The notes under the pieces: generated by a model
What the model saw: the letters and a program-made list of their open reading frames with translations, nothing else
The model's database searches: none
What the model was told of the DNA's origin: nothing
Position numbers and translations under genes: made by a program
Shown: positions 34,224 through 43,546 of the stretch, one piece after another
Layout: the number at the start of each line of letters is the position of its first letter
Position numbering within the stretch: position 1 is the first letter of the stretch
NCBI GenBank assembly: GCA_018971835.1
Contig: JAGWZW010000012.1
Location: forward strand, 1 to 60,165
Direction: 5' to 3'
Source: Alphaproteobacteria bacterium
Lineage (GTDB): Bacteria > Pseudomonadota > Alphaproteobacteria > Micropepsales > Micropepsaceae
Length of the DNA stretch: 60,165 bases

Positions 34224-36791
34224 TCAGAACGATTTCTTCAAAGTCACCAGCCACTCGCGCGGTGCAGCGGGCTCCGAACTGACCGTTCCCAGGCCGAAGA
34301 TCGCCATGTTGAACCTGGCGAGGAAATAATGCTCGTCCGTCAGGTTGCTCACCGAGAATGCTACTTCCCAGTCGTTCGGCGCGTCCCAGGTCAGTCTGCC
34401 GTTCAGCAGGCCAAGCGCCGGCAGTTCCGTGTACGGATTGTTGTTGGCGTCCTCATAGACGACCGAGCGCCAGTTGTAATCCAGCCGCGGCGTCAACGAT
34501 CCCATCTTCTCGCCGAGATCGAACGTATACTGCGCCGAGAAGTTGGCCTGCTGCTGCGGGAACAGGATCGGCGCAGAGCCGACCTTGACCGTGCCGCCCG
34601 GATCGACGAAGCCCGGCGGCGAGCCCGGAGCCGGGTTTGCAGTATAATCGACGTAGGAATAGTTCGCCGTCAGCAGCAGATTGTCGACCGGCGCCGCTGT
34701 CGCTTCGAGTTCGAAGCCCTTGTCCGTGGACGAGCCGATGTTCTGATAATCGACCCACGGGTTGCCCAGACTGTCGATCTTCGAGATCGGAACGACCGTG
34801 TGGTTGTAATCCGCGTTGAACAACGCCACGTTCAGGCGCAACCGATGATCGAACCAGTCGGTCTTGGCGCCGATTTCGTGGCTGATGATGGTTTCGGGAT
34901 TATAGCTGCCGAGCTGCAATGTATCGAACGGCCGCGAGTTGAACCCGCCCGAGCGATAGCCGGTCGAGAACTGGTAATAGACCATGATATCGTCGGTAAT
35001 CTGGTAATCCGTTCCCGCGCGCCAGTCCGGACGCTCGGTCGTGGCCTTGTTGGCCACCAGCGGCGCATTGGCTGGGCACGCCGCATCGACCACGAACGTA
35101 CAGGCAGGATCGACCGTATCGCGGAAAAAGCCGCTAGCGGGATAACCGGGCACCTTGCCTACGTGGTTGAAGTAGTAATTCTTCTCCTCGCTGGTATAGC
35201 GGAAGCCGCCAAACACCTCCCACGGTTTGGTGATGTGATAGATGACATGGCCATAACCGGAGATATTCTCGTCGGTATATTTGTCATTCTGCGCGAAGAC
35301 GAGGTTCAGGGCGTCGAAGATCACCGGGCCGGTGGCCGTGTTGACGCGGTGGTAATAGAAGGCACCAGCCGTCCACTCCAGCTTGCCGCCGAACAGCGTT
35401 CCGGTGAAGCGCTCTTCCTGCTGGAACTCACGATCCGTCGGGTAGGTTACGGCGAGATCGAATGGAGTCGGCGCGTCCGAGTTGTCGCCGGCGTAAGCGC
35501 CCTGATACTCGCGGTAGCCGGTGATCATCTTCAGGTGAACATCGGGAAAGACGTCCCAATCCATGATATTGGAGACGCTCCACTGATGCATCATCTCGCC
35601 CTGGGTATAGCGCTGCCCCTGCGCCGAATTATACGTCGCATAGGAGGTCGTATACGGATTGGACGGAATGAAGCGCTGATCGAACGGAATGCCGTATTTG
35701 GGAATGGTTTGGAACGTGTTGGACAACAGGTCCGGCACAACCGTCGTGGTTGCGGGGAAGCCGTAAACACCCAGGAAGGTATTGCGCGACACCGATTTCA
35801 GGCCGCCGCCATTGTTGTAATAGATCTGCGCGGCCGCCGGGTTGAATGCCGGGCTGGCCGGATCGGCCCGCGGATCGACGTCGACCGCGGTCAGCACGTC
35901 CGGCGGCAGCTCCGAGTCATCACGGACGATGTCGAACGCCAGATTGTCCTCGAAATGAGACCCCATCTCCAGCCTGAACGCCACACGGCCCGCGGAAACC
36001 TGTGTGCCGCCGAAGGTTCCCAGCTTGCAATCGGGCCGCGTCGTCATCACCGGCAGGCTTCCCGCGGTAGACGGATGGGCGCAGGCATAGTCGATGACGT
36101 TGACATAGCCGTCCTGGTGGCGGCTCGACGCCGTGAGCCGCATGAACAGATGGTTCGGGATGAGCGTGAAATTCGCGACGCCCTTCACGTCGATCTCATT
36201 GAACGAACCATAGCTCGCCTGCAGATAGCCGCTGTTGTCGTCGGTCGGCTTCTGCGTGAACAGCCTGACCGCGCCGCCCAGGTCATTCTTGCCGCCCAGC
36301 ACGCCCTGCGGACCCTTCAAGACCTCGATGCGGCTGAGGTCCAGCAGATCCATCATCGAGCCGGTCAGCGTGCCGAAATAGAGATCGTCGACATACATGC
36401 CGACGCCGGGTTCGCCGGCAAACGCGGTGTCATAGGCGCCGATACCCCGGATATAAGTCTGCAAGCCGTTGCCGTAGGCGGCCGGCGCTCTGGTCAGTGT
36501 CAGGCTCGGGATCGAGGTGGCGACCTGCGACAGGTCGTTGATGCCCCGCTGCTCCAGATCCTGTGCCGTCACCACCGAAATCGCCAGCGGTGTCTTCTGG
36601 ACGTTCTGCGTGACGTATTGCGCCGTCACCGTGATGGTTTCGATCGTGCTCTGCTGATTGCTTGCGACCTGCTGCGCCAGCGCCGGGCCTGCGGCCATTG
36701 CTGCGATGAACACAAGCGACGACGTGCTTCGCGCGAGCCCCCGGAAACTGCGCAGGTCGCCAGAATATTTCTTCCCGCTATTGTTGGGCAT
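34224..36791 (-). CDS. TonB-dependent outer membrane receptor
   Basis: A protein of about 855 residues. Signal peptide SLVFIAAMAAGPALA is followed by a TonB box-like TIETITVTAQ, a plug domain (KTPLAISVVTAQDLEQRGIN, SLTLTRAPAAYGNGL, IRGIGAYDT, VEVLKGPQGVL-like IEVLKGPQGVLGGKNDLGGA) and a 22-strand barrel ending in an aromatic residue (VTLKKSF). The ATG at 36791 has GGGAGAGG just upstream; the longer frame to 36995 adds a tail with no conservation. The plug motifs place it among receptors often tied to complex organic substrates, not only iron. In sphingomonads a receptor (DdvT) imports a lignin biphenyl. Position next to aromatic-dimer genes makes an aromatic cargo plausible but unproven. Confidence 0.9.
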   Translation of the reverse strand: MPNNSGKKYSGDLRSFRGLARSTSSLVFIAAMAAGPALAQQVASNQQSTIETITVTAQYVTQNVQKTPLAISVVTAQDLEQRGINDLSQVATSIPSLTLTRAPAAYGNGLQTYIRGIGAYDTAFAGEPGVGMYVDDLYFGTLTGSMMDLLDLSRIEVLKGPQGVLGGKNDLGGAVRLFTQKPTDDNSGYLQASYGSFNEIDVKGVANFTLIPNHLFMRLTASSRHQDGYVNVIDYACAHPSTAGSLPVMTTRPDCKLGTFGGTQVSAGRVAFRLEMGSHFEDNLAFDIVRDDSELPPDVLTAVDVDPRADPASPAFNPAAAQIYYNNGGGLKSVSRNTFLGVYGFPATTTVVPDLLSNTFQTIPKYGIPFDQRFIPSNPYTTSYATYNSAQGQRYTQGEMMHQWSVSNIMDWDVFPDVHLKMITGYREYQGAYAGDNSDAPTPFDLAVTYPTDREFQQEERFTGTLFGGKLEWTAGAFYYHRVNTATGPVIFDALNLVFAQNDKYTDENISGYGHVIYHITKPWEVFGGFRYTSEEKNYYFNHVGKVPGYPASGFFRDTVDPACTFVVDAACPANAPLVANKATTERPDWRAGTDYQITDDIMVYYQFSTGYRSGGFNSRPFDTLQLGSYNPETIISHEIGAKTDWFDHRLRLNVALFNADYNHTVVPISKIDSLGNPWVDYQNIGSSTDKGFELEATAAPVDNLLLTANYSYVDYTANPAPGSPPGFVDPGGTVKVGSAPILFPQQQANFSAQYTFDLGEKMGSLTPRLDYNWRSVVYEDANNNPYTELPALGLLNGRLTWDAPNDWEVAFSVSNLTDEHYFLARFNMAIFGLGTVSSEPAAPREWLVTLKKSF

Positions 36792-37241
36792 ATACCTCTC
36801 CCTGAATAATTTTGGCGTCGATCCGTCTCCGCATCCCAGCGCGGATCGGTGTGCGGTACACGCTAACACATCCGCTCCTTCACGAAAGCCTCGGTACGTG
36901 GTAGTTACGTCTCGTTCGTGCCGCTCAATTCTTCGATGCCACTGCAGCATGCGCAGCGCTTCTTGCGCGGAAAAGTTTCCCTTCGTCCTGAGCAAATAAC
37001 CCAGCGCTAACCGCGCGGTCGCGGCTGCATTTGACGAGAAAGAGCGCAGCCCGCCGGCAAATGTTGCGGAAAAGTCGCGCTGCGGAATTTTTTATGCGCT
37101 ATGCCCGCCACGTCCGCCGCCACGGCCCGGCGCCCGATAAGGCGGCACGTGCCTTCGCCCGCCATCGCCTTTCGCTTCGCGGCAAGTGGAGGTAGGCTCG
37201 CACGGCTCTGGCAGCGTGCCGCTCCCAAAAGGATGCAAGCA
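36792..37241. other. Divergent intergenic region between TonB receptor and Nu-class GST
   Basis: About 450 bp with no credible gene. It should carry promoters for both directions. AAAAGGA lies eight bases before the GST start. I see no strong palindrome; GGTACGTGGTAGTTACGTCT near 36890 has a weak repeat of TACGT spaced by about one helical turn. Confidence 0.45.
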
Positions 37242-37910
37242 ATGATCGATCTCTACACCTCGGAGACGCCGAACGGCTGGAAGGTGTCCATCGCACTGGA
37301 AGAAATGGGTTTGCCCTACGAAGTTCATGCCATCGCGCTGTCGAAGAACGAGCAGAAACAGGACTGGTATCTCAAGATCAATCCGAATGGACGCATCCCG
37401 GCGATTGTCGATCGCGATGCCGGAAATTTTGCCGTCTTCGAGTCGGGCGCCATTCTCGTTTACCTGGCGGAGAAGACCGGCATGTTCTACGGCCACGATC
37501 CGCGTTCGCGCAGCCTGGTGCTGCAATGGCTGATGTTCCAGATGAGCGGCGTCGGCCCGATGATGGGCCAGGCCAACGTGTTCTATCGCTATGCGCCCGA
37601 GAAGATTCCCTACGCCATCGAGCGCTATCAGCGCGAAACCCTGCGCCTGTTCGGCGTTCTGGAGAAGCGGCTCGGCGAGAGCGAATACCTCGCCGGCGAC
37701 TACTCGATTGCCGACATGGCGATGTGGCCCTGGGTCAGCGGCTACGGCTGGTCCGGCGTCAGCATCGAGGGCCTGACCAATTTGCAGCGCTGGCTTGATC
37801 TCGTCGGCAGCCGCGCCGCCGTGAAGCGCGGCCGCGCGGTTCCGCCACCGGCCGATCTGGGGCAGCAGGATCAGAAAACGGTCGAGGCCGGGCGCAAGTT
37901 CCTCGTCTAA
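37242..37910 (+). CDS. Nu-class glutathione transferase (YfcG/YghU-like)
   Basis: A 222-residue protein. The N-terminal [10 protein letters not shown] pattern ([22 protein letters not shown]) and [15 protein letters not shown] (the Glu-Ser pair binds glutathione) are diagnostic of the YfcG/Nu class, whose members show disulfide reductase activity. [22 protein letters not shown] and [12 protein letters not shown] in the helical half also match. AAAAGGA precedes the ATG at 37242; the frame runs on upstream without conservation. A Nu-class GST in Novosphingobium is reported to remove glutathione from the beta-etherase product, doing the work of LigG. Here it faces a LigF-like etherase operon across a shared terminator hairpin, which supports the same job. 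Confidence 0.85.
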   Translation: MIDLYTSETPNGWKVSIALEEMGLPYEVHAIALSKNEQKQDWYLKINPNGRIPAIVDRDAGNFAVFESGAILVYLAEKTGMFYGHDPRSRSLVLQWLMFQMSGVGPMMGQANVFYRYAPEKIPYAIERYQRETLRLFGVLEKRLGESEYLAGDYSIADMAMWPWVSGYGWSGVSIEGLTNLQRWLDLVGSRAAVKRGRAVPPPADLGQQDQKTVEAGRKFLV

Positions 37911-37914
37911 GACG

Positions 37915-37949
37915 GTTCAGCCCGTCCGGCCGCAGCGGACGGGCTGAAC
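37915..37949. terminator. Bidirectional terminator hairpin
   Basis: GTTCAGCCCGTCCG and CGGACGGGCTGAAC form a perfect 14-bp stem around a 7-base loop, placed between two converging GST genes (ends at 37910 and 37960). Confidence 0.75.
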
Positions 37950-37959
37950 GCATCCACGA

Positions 37960-38715
37960 TCAGAGTTCCACGCCGAACTGCCGCAGGGTTTCGGGCGTCT
38001 TGTCGGGCATCGCGCGCGCCGCCTGCACGGCGGGGCGGGCGTTCATCCGCGCCAGCCAGTCCATGACGCGGGGCGTCTTCGCCTCGTTCATGTGCTCGGG
38101 CATCAACCGCGGGATGGAGTCCACCATTGAATAGATATCGACATCGGCCAAGGAATACGCATCGCCAGCCAGCCACGGCCCGCTTTTCAGGGTTTCTTCC
38201 ATCCGCCCGATAGCAATGCCGCAGCGGCGGCGCGAATCCGCCAATTGTTCCTCAGGGAAGGAATCGCCGGCCACCGTCGCCCATTTGATGCGCTGCTCCG
38301 CCAGCGGGATGCGCGCAAGCAACTTCTCGAACTCGTGCTTCGGAACCGCCGCTGCGATCCGGCGAACCATGATGTGCCAGCCGATCATGGACAGCGCCGG
38401 GCAGAAATACTCGTCCACATACTTGGTCCACACGCGCATGCGCGCGCGCGCCAGCGGGTCGGCCGGCCGCAGGGGAACTTCGGGAAAGACCTCGTCGAGA
38501 TATTCGTTGATCACCGTCGATTCGGTGATGGCGGCGCCGTCATGCACCAGCACCGGCACCTGGCCGTTGGCGTTGATCTTCACGAACCAGGGCTCGTGCT
38601 GCTCGAAGCGCAGCAGGTCCACGTAATGGCTGACGAAGTCCAGCCCCTTCTCCTTGAGGCAGATGAGCGGCTTCATAGAGTTGGCGCGCGGCTCGGCATG
38701 ATAGAGTTCAAGCAT
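37960..38715 (-). CDS. LigF-like beta-etherase (glutathione transferase)
   Basis: A 251-residue GST close to LigF, the glutathione-dependent enzyme that cuts the beta-aryl ether of lignin models. By recall of LigF, shared blocks are ANSMKPLICLKEKGLDF (LigF: ANSLKPLATLYEKGLEF), FEQHEPWFVKINANGQVPVL, TESTVINEYLDEVFPE, LRPADPLARARMRVWTKYVD followed by EYFC, and INARPA in the C terminus. Ser13 and the Glu-Ser pair supply the glutathione site. It starts 6 bp after the SDR gene's stop, so the C-alpha dehydrogenase and etherase are co-transcribed in pathway order. The etherase attacks the C-alpha ketone made by that SDR. Substrate and stereo-preference are inferred. Confidence 0.87.
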   Translation of the reverse strand: MLELYHAEPRANSMKPLICLKEKGLDFVSHYVDLLRFEQHEPWFVKINANGQVPVLVHDGAAITESTVINEYLDEVFPEVPLRPADPLARARMRVWTKYVDEYFCPALSMIGWHIMVRRIAAAVPKHEFEKLLARIPLAEQRIKWATVAGDSFPEEQLADSRRRCGIAIGRMEETLKSGPWLAGDAYSLADVDIYSMVDSIPRLMPEHMNEAKTPRVMDWLARMNARPAVQAARAMPDKTPETLRQFGVEL

Positions 38716-38721
38716 GGCGGA

Positions 38722-39606
38722 TCACTTCTTGACGGCTTCGGAAAAGATCGGATTGCGCAGCAGGAACGGCACCGCCGCCATGAAGTCCGCATTGAAGGGG
38801 CCGGTGGGAACCGCCGCCATGATGGCATCGCAGCGTTCCTTGATGCCGGGGCCGAATTCGCTGTGGGTGAAGACATAGAGCTTGTTCTTACGGATACCGT
38901 CCAGCACCAGTTCGCCCGCGTCCACCGGGTCCATCCAGAGATGCGCGTTGGTATCGGTGGCGCGGCGCTTGTCGAATTCGGCATAGCCGGTGTTGGACAG
39001 ATTGGCCGGTCGTGTTTCGCCGCTCTTGGGAATGTTGCTGCGCACGGGGCCGGGGCAGAAGGCGGTGACGCCGACGTTATCGGGCGCCAGTTCGGTGCGC
39101 AGCACTTCCGACATCGCCACCACGCCGGCCTTCGCCACCGTGTACTGGATGGTGTTCGGGTTGGGCATGATGCCGGACATCGAGGCCGTGTTGACGATGT
39201 GCCCGCCCTCGCCATGCCTGAGGATGCGCGGCAGGATGGTGACGACGCCGTTCACCACCCCGCCCAGATCGACACCCAGAACCCAGTCCCAGTCGTCATA
39301 GGTGGCGAACTTGGCCGGCCCCGCCAGCCCGATGCCGGCATTGTTGCAGAGCACGTGGACCTTGCCGAAGGCGCGCTCCACCTCGTCGGCCGCGCGCGCG
39401 TAGGCAGCGCGGTCCGTCACGTCAAGCTGCAGGGCGTATACCCGGTCGCCAGCGTCGAGCGCAGCGGCTGCCTCGTCGAGATGATCGCGCCGGATGTCGG
39501 CGATCGCCACCTTCATGCCGGCGCCGAGAAGGGCGCGCACAATGCCAAGACCGATACCGCTGGCTCCGCCCGTGACGAACCCAACCTTGCCTTCCAGATG
39601 TTCCAT
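38722..39606 (-). CDS. Short-chain dehydrogenase, LigD-like C-alpha dehydrogenase
   Basis: An SDR of about 294 residues with TGGASGIG near the N terminus, NNAG, and the active-site YTVAK. Strong likeness to LigD/LigL/LigN C-alpha dehydrogenases: DRAAYARAADEVERAFG (LigD, from memory: DREAYARAADEVEAVFG), TYDDWDWVLGVDLGGVVNGV and an extended C-terminal region beyond the usual 250 residues. These enzymes oxidise the benzylic alcohol of beta-aryl ethers to the ketone needed by the etherase. The ATG at 39606 has GGAG nine bases upstream; an ATG at 39621 is also in frame. It precedes the LigF-like gene by 6 bp. Substrate is inferred from this pairing; other aryl alcohols are possible. Confidence 0.83.
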   Translation of the reverse strand: MEHLEGKVGFVTGGASGIGLGIVRALLGAGMKVAIADIRRDHLDEAAAALDAGDRVYALQLDVTDRAAYARAADEVERAFGKVHVLCNNAGIGLAGPAKFATYDDWDWVLGVDLGGVVNGVVTILPRILRHGEGGHIVNTASMSGIMPNPNTIQYTVAKAGVVAMSEVLRTELAPDNVGVTAFCPGPVRSNIPKSGETRPANLSNTGYAEFDKRRATDTNAHLWMDPVDAGELVLDGIRKNKLYVFTHSEFGPGIKERCDAIMAAVPTGPFNADFMAAVPFLLRNPIFSEAVKK

Positions 39607-39699
39607 CTTGCTCAGCTCCATTGTTCGCAGGCACGCGCCACGACCACCCCGTATGCTTCATTTCCCGCCGGATCGCGAGGCCCGGCCCCGGCGCCGTAA

Positions 39700-41358
39700 T
39701 CAGGCGGCCGCAGCAGCGCGTTTGCCGAGGATCATGTCCGAGGCCTTTTCCGCGATCATGATGGTCGGCGCATTGGTGTTGCCCGAGCAGATGCGCGGCA
39801 TGACGGACGCATCGACCACGCGCAGGCCCTCGATGCCGTGCACGCGGAGCTGCGGATCGACCACAGCCATCGTGTCATGACCCATCTTGCAGGTGCCGAC
39901 TGCATGATAGAGTGTGGCCCCGGCCACCGCCGCATAGGCGAGCTTGCTCTCGTCGGTGTCGCCGAAGGGATCGCCCGGCGCGGCAAGATAAGGCGTGATG
40001 GCCGGCTGGTTCATGATCTTGCGCGCCCAGTCCAGCCCCGCGATCGCCGCCAGCTTGTCGGCGGGATCGGCCAGATAATTCGGAACGATGGCCGGATAGG
40101 CCAGCGCATCCGGCGACTTGATATGCACGGCGCCGCGCGACTCGGGGCGGATTTGGCAGGGCGTGCAGGTCAGGCCCGGTTGCTTTTCCAGCACCAGGGC
40201 CTGCGTCTTGCCGAGGATCTCCAGGTCCATCGACGCGGCCATCATGTGAAATTGCAGATCGGGATGAATCAGCTCTCCACGCGACCGGCAGAACGCCACG
40301 ACATGGGCGACGGCGAAGGACAGCAGGCCCTTGCGCGTCAATCCGTATTTCAGAACCTCGCGAATCAGCCGCGGGCCGCGCGAAAGCTCGTTCACTGTCA
40401 CGCAGTCCGGCTTCAGCCGCCACTGGCAGCCGATCATGTAGTGATCCTGCAGGTTTTCGCCGACGCCCTTCAGTTCGTGCAGCACGGGAATGCCGTGCTT
40501 CTGCAGGATGTCGCCGCGCCCGATGCCGGACAGTTCCAGAATCTGCGGCGAGGCCACTGCGCCCGCAGCCAGGATCACTTCGCGCCGCGCCCGCGCCTGG
40601 CGCTTCTGCCCGCGCTGTATAAAGGCGACACCGATCGCCTTCCTGCCGTCGAACAGGATGTTCGCGGTCTGCGCTTCGGTTACCACCGACAGGTTCGGCC
40701 GCCCCATGACCGGATGCAGATAGGCCACCGCGGTGGAATGGCGCTTGCCGTTCTTGATGGAGAATTGGAACCAGGTGACGCCTTCCTGTTCGGCGCCGTT
40801 GATGTCGTCGGAGCGCGGAATGCCCGCTTCGACCGCCGCCTCCAACAGCGCCGCCGAGACCGGATTGCGCTCGGTGATGTCCGAAACGTTTAGCGGCCCG
40901 CCGGCCCCGTGCCAGGTGTTGGCGCCGCGTTCCTGATTTTCCGAGCGGCGGAAATAGGGCAGCACGTCGTCATAGGACCAGCCCTCGCAGCCAGACTGCC
41001 GCCAGCCGTCGTAATCGGCCGCCTGCCCGCGGATGTAGAGCAGACCGTTGATCGAAGACGAGCCGCCCAGCACCTTGCCCTTGGGCCATTTGTGCCGGCG
41101 CCCGCCCGAGCCTTCGTCAATTTCGGTCTCGTAGAGCCAGTTCACCTTCGGGTCGTTCAGCGTCTTGCCGAAGCCGATGGGCGTATGGATCATGATGTTG
41201 GACCAGAACTGCTTGAGATTGTGCAGCGGCCTGTCATCGCCGCCCGCCTCCAGAAGCAGCACGCGATTGTTCGGATCGGCCGAAAGCCGATTGGCCAACA
41301 CGCACCCTGCGCTGCCCGCACCGACGACGATGTAATCAAAGCTGTCCTGGTCGGACAT
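39700..41358 (-). CDS. GMC-family FAD-dependent alcohol oxidoreductase; HpvZ-type candidate
   Basis: A 552-residue GMC flavoenzyme. FAD-binding DYIVVGAGSAGCVLANRLS is at the N terminus. Other marks are GKVLGGSSSINGLLYIRGQA, EVILAAGAVASPQILELSGIG and the C-terminal active site YHAVGTCKMG plus NTNAPTIMIAEKASDMIL. AGGAGG precedes the ATG by eight bases. It lies ahead of the SDR and LigF-like genes, 93 bp from the SDR. In SYK-6 a GMC enzyme, HpvZ, oxidises hydroxypropiovanillone, the product of ether cleavage and glutathione removal, to an aldehyde; GMC enzymes also oxidise phenylcoumaran alcohols there. Either role fits. Choline dehydrogenase is the database default for this family and is less likely here. 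Confidence 0.85.
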   Translation of the reverse strand: MSDQDSFDYIVVGAGSAGCVLANRLSADPNNRVLLLEAGGDDRPLHNLKQFWSNIMIHTPIGFGKTLNDPKVNWLYETEIDEGSGGRRHKWPKGKVLGGSSSINGLLYIRGQAADYDGWRQSGCEGWSYDDVLPYFRRSENQERGANTWHGAGGPLNVSDITERNPVSAALLEAAVEAGIPRSDDINGAEQEGVTWFQFSIKNGKRHSTAVAYLHPVMGRPNLSVVTEAQTANILFDGRKAIGVAFIQRGQKRQARARREVILAAGAVASPQILELSGIGRGDILQKHGIPVLHELKGVGENLQDHYMIGCQWRLKPDCVTVNELSRGPRLIREVLKYGLTRKGLLSFAVAHVVAFCRSRGELIHPDLQFHMMAASMDLEILGKTQALVLEKQPGLTCTPCQIRPESRGAVHIKSPDALAYPAIVPNYLADPADKLAAIAGLDWARKIMNQPAITPYLAAPGDPFGDTDESKLAYAAVAGATLYHAVGTCKMGHDTMAVVDPQLRVHGIEGLRVVDASVMPRICSGNTNAPTIMIAEKASDMILGKRAAAAA

Positions 41359-41531
41359 ACGCTGCCTCCTGAGTTGCCTGCTCCGGCGGCCGGCCGTTGC
41401 GGGGCGCGCATCGGCCCGCCGCTCCGTGACGCCGAGCCGGATGGCAGGCCACCTGCGATGCTATCAGCCGTGGCAGCCGGGCAATGCGCCAGACGCGAAC
41501 AGAATCTCCACCGCGAGCGCGGAAACCTGGG

Positions 41532-42548
41532 TCAGAGCGTAATGACGACCTTGCCGAAATGACGGCCCGCCATCAAATGGCGATAGGCATCGGCCGCGTC
41601 GTCGAACCCAAACACCTTGTCCACGACCGGCCTGATCGCATTCACGGTCATCGCCTGCAGCATATCCTCGAACATCCGGCGGTTGCCGACGAAGATGCCA
41701 TGCAGACTGGCCGCCTTGAACATCAGCGGATGCGGCGAGGTATCGCCCGAGCGGCCTGCCAGAACGCCAATCAGCGCAACCTTCCCGCCGAAGCCGACTG
41801 CCTGGAACGATTTCGCCAGCGTGCCCGCCCCGCCAACCTCGACCACCGCATCGACGCCGCGGCCGCCGGTGAGGCGCAGCACCTCCTGCTCCCAATCGGG
41901 CGTCGTGCGATAGTTGATGAGGCCGCTGGCACCGAGCCGCTGCGCCCGCGCCAGCTTCTCGTCGCTGGACGAGGTGGCGAACACGCGCGCGCCGGCTGCC
42001 CGGGCGAATTGCAGAGCGAAGATCGAGACTCCGCCGGTTCCCAACACCAGCACGCTGGCGCCGGGCCTGACCGGCTTGCCGGCCGCCATCAGCGCGTTCC
42101 ACGCCGTCACCGCGGCGCAGGGCAGCGCCGCCGCCTCCTCGAAGGAGAATTCCTGCGGGATGTGGACGAGCCCGTCTTCGTGCAGCACGACATGCTCCGC
42201 CAGCACACCGTCGGCCGGCGCCGCGCCGAGCGCGACACAGCCCGGAGGCGGAGGCCCATCCGCCCAGGTCTGGAAGAAGGTCGCCGCCACACGATCGCCC
42301 GGCTGGACCCGCGTGACGCCATCGCCGACGGCAACAACCTCGCCGGCGCCGTCCGACAGCGGGATAAGATTGCCTGTGGCAGGCGGCCCAGGATAAACGC
42401 CCTGCACGACCGCAAGGTCGCGGAAATTCAATGAGGCCGCGCGCACGCGGATCAGCGCCTGGCCACGGCCGGGCACCGGCATCGGCCGGTCGGCCCGGCG
42501 CAGCCGGTCCAGCCCGTCGCCTCCTGCTGCCAGCTCATAGACCTTCAT
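41532..42548 (-). CDS. Medium-chain dehydrogenase/reductase, zinc-free quinone-reductase type
   Basis: A 338-residue MDR protein. ASLNFRDLAVVQGVY and GAGEVVAVGDGV are family marks, and VLVLGTGGVSIFALQFARAAGA (about 165-186) is the NAD(P)-binding Rossmann segment. The catalytic zinc cysteine and histidine of alcohol dehydrogenases are not present, so it is closer to quinone reductases or enoyl reductases. It follows the AraC gene by 11 bp on the same strand and probably forms a unit with it. It may reduce an unsaturated or carbonyl side chain of an aromatic; this is inference from position. Confidence 0.8.
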   Translation of the reverse strand: MKVYELAAGGDGLDRLRRADRPMPVPGRGQALIRVRAASLNFRDLAVVQGVYPGPPATGNLIPLSDGAGEVVAVGDGVTRVQPGDRVAATFFQTWADGPPPPGCVALGAAPADGVLAEHVVLHEDGLVHIPQEFSFEEAAALPCAAVTAWNALMAAGKPVRPGASVLVLGTGGVSIFALQFARAAGARVFATSSSDEKLARAQRLGASGLINYRTTPDWEQEVLRLTGGRGVDAVVEVGGAGTLAKSFQAVGFGGKVALIGVLAGRSGDTSPHPLMFKAASLHGIFVGNRRMFEDMLQAMTVNAIRPVVDKVFGFDDAADAYRHLMAGRHFGKVVITL

Positions 42549-42559
42549 GGTTTCTCACC

Positions 42560-43546
42560 TCATACCTTGGCGAGCCAAGAGGCGCCGACGCCACCTGCCG
42601 CGACCTGGCTATTGCGGTAGTCGCGCGGCGACGTACCGTACTGGTCGCGAAACACGCGCGCAAAATGCGTGGCATTGTTGAAGCCCCAGCCGAACGCGAT
42701 TTCGGTGATGGTCCGGCGGCGCCACATCACATCGCAAAACTGCTTGGCGCATTCTTCGAGGCGGCGGCGCAGGATGTAGCTCGATATCGTCTCGTTTTCG
42801 CCGCCGAAGAGCATGTGCAGGTAGCGCGGCGAGATGCCGAACGCCGCCGCCGCCGAGCGAACGTTCAGATTGGGGTCGCGCAGATTGGCTTCGATATAGC
42901 GCTTGATCTGGATGCGGCGCGCTCCCGCGCTGGCCGCATCTGCCACGACCATCCCCTTGGTTTCGGCACAGGCCGAGGCGAAGACATCGAGCAGACTGTC
43001 GGCGATACGCGATCCGATCTCCGGCAGCATGCCATCGTCGGCCTGTTCCCACACGCTGCGCAGCATGAGCGAGGTGGTGCGCGAGAGGCCCTTCCGGCCC
43101 GACAGCTTGACGCCCAGCATCTCCTCGGGAACCGGCAGATGCCGCTTCAGGTCTTTTTGCGTAATGATCAATACCAGCGTGCTGCAGGCATCGTCATAGG
43201 TCAGAGTGTAAGGGAGCGTGCTGTCGCTGAGCACAATGTCTCCTTCCTCCAGTATCGCCTCGCGGCCGTCTTGCCGGATCAACAGCCGGCCGGCCAGCTG
43301 CACGCGCAGAAAGAACCGATGCTCCTCGCTCTTGGACGCCTGCTTCCGGCTGCGCGTCACGGTCGCCGCGCGCGACGTGGCCGCTGCGAGGCGAAGCCGG
43401 CCGAAGCTTGCACAGCGCAGCTCCGCGTCGAAATCTGCAGAATTGTTCGGACGGATATCCGACGGCGTGAAGACCTCTGCCGTCACACTGTGCCAGTGGG
43501 ACAGCTTCGAAGAAGACGGCAGACCGAGTGTCGAATAGGTTTGCAT
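42560..43546 (-). CDS. AraC-family transcriptional regulator
   Basis: A 328-residue regulator with an N-terminal cupin-like sensor domain (about 1-200; VQLAGRLLIRQDGREAILEEGDIVLSD) and a C-terminal AraC DNA-binding domain (about 215-315). The latter contains IKRYIEANLRDPNLNVRSAA, GISPRYLHMLF and a second helix-turn-helix (ITEIAFGWGFNNATHFARVFRDQYGTSPRDYR). The domain order and length match activators of aromatic catabolic genes (AraC-binding-like type). GGAGGACC precedes the ATG. It is followed at 11 bp by the MDR gene and likely regulates the neighbouring dimer-breakdown genes. The ligand is unknown. Confidence 0.9.
   Translation of the reverse strand: MQTYSTLGLPSSSKLSHWHSVTAEVFTPSDIRPNNSADFDAELRCASFGRLRLAAATSRAATVTRSRKQASKSEEHRFFLRVQLAGRLLIRQDGREAILEEGDIVLSDSTLPYTLTYDDACSTLVLIITQKDLKRHLPVPEEMLGVKLSGRKGLSRTTSLMLRSVWEQADDGMLPEIGSRIADSLLDVFASACAETKGMVVADAASAGARRIQIKRYIEANLRDPNLNVRSAAAAFGISPRYLHMLFGGENETISSYILRRRLEECAKQFCDVMWRRRTITEIAFGWGFNNATHFARVFRDQYGTSPRDYRNSQVAAGGVGASWLAKV

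Noticed and set aside
34329..36809. 826-codon open frame on the plus strand
   Set aside because: Antisense to the TonB receptor; Arg/Val/Ile repetitive composition is a mirror of the receptor codons, with no ribosome site.
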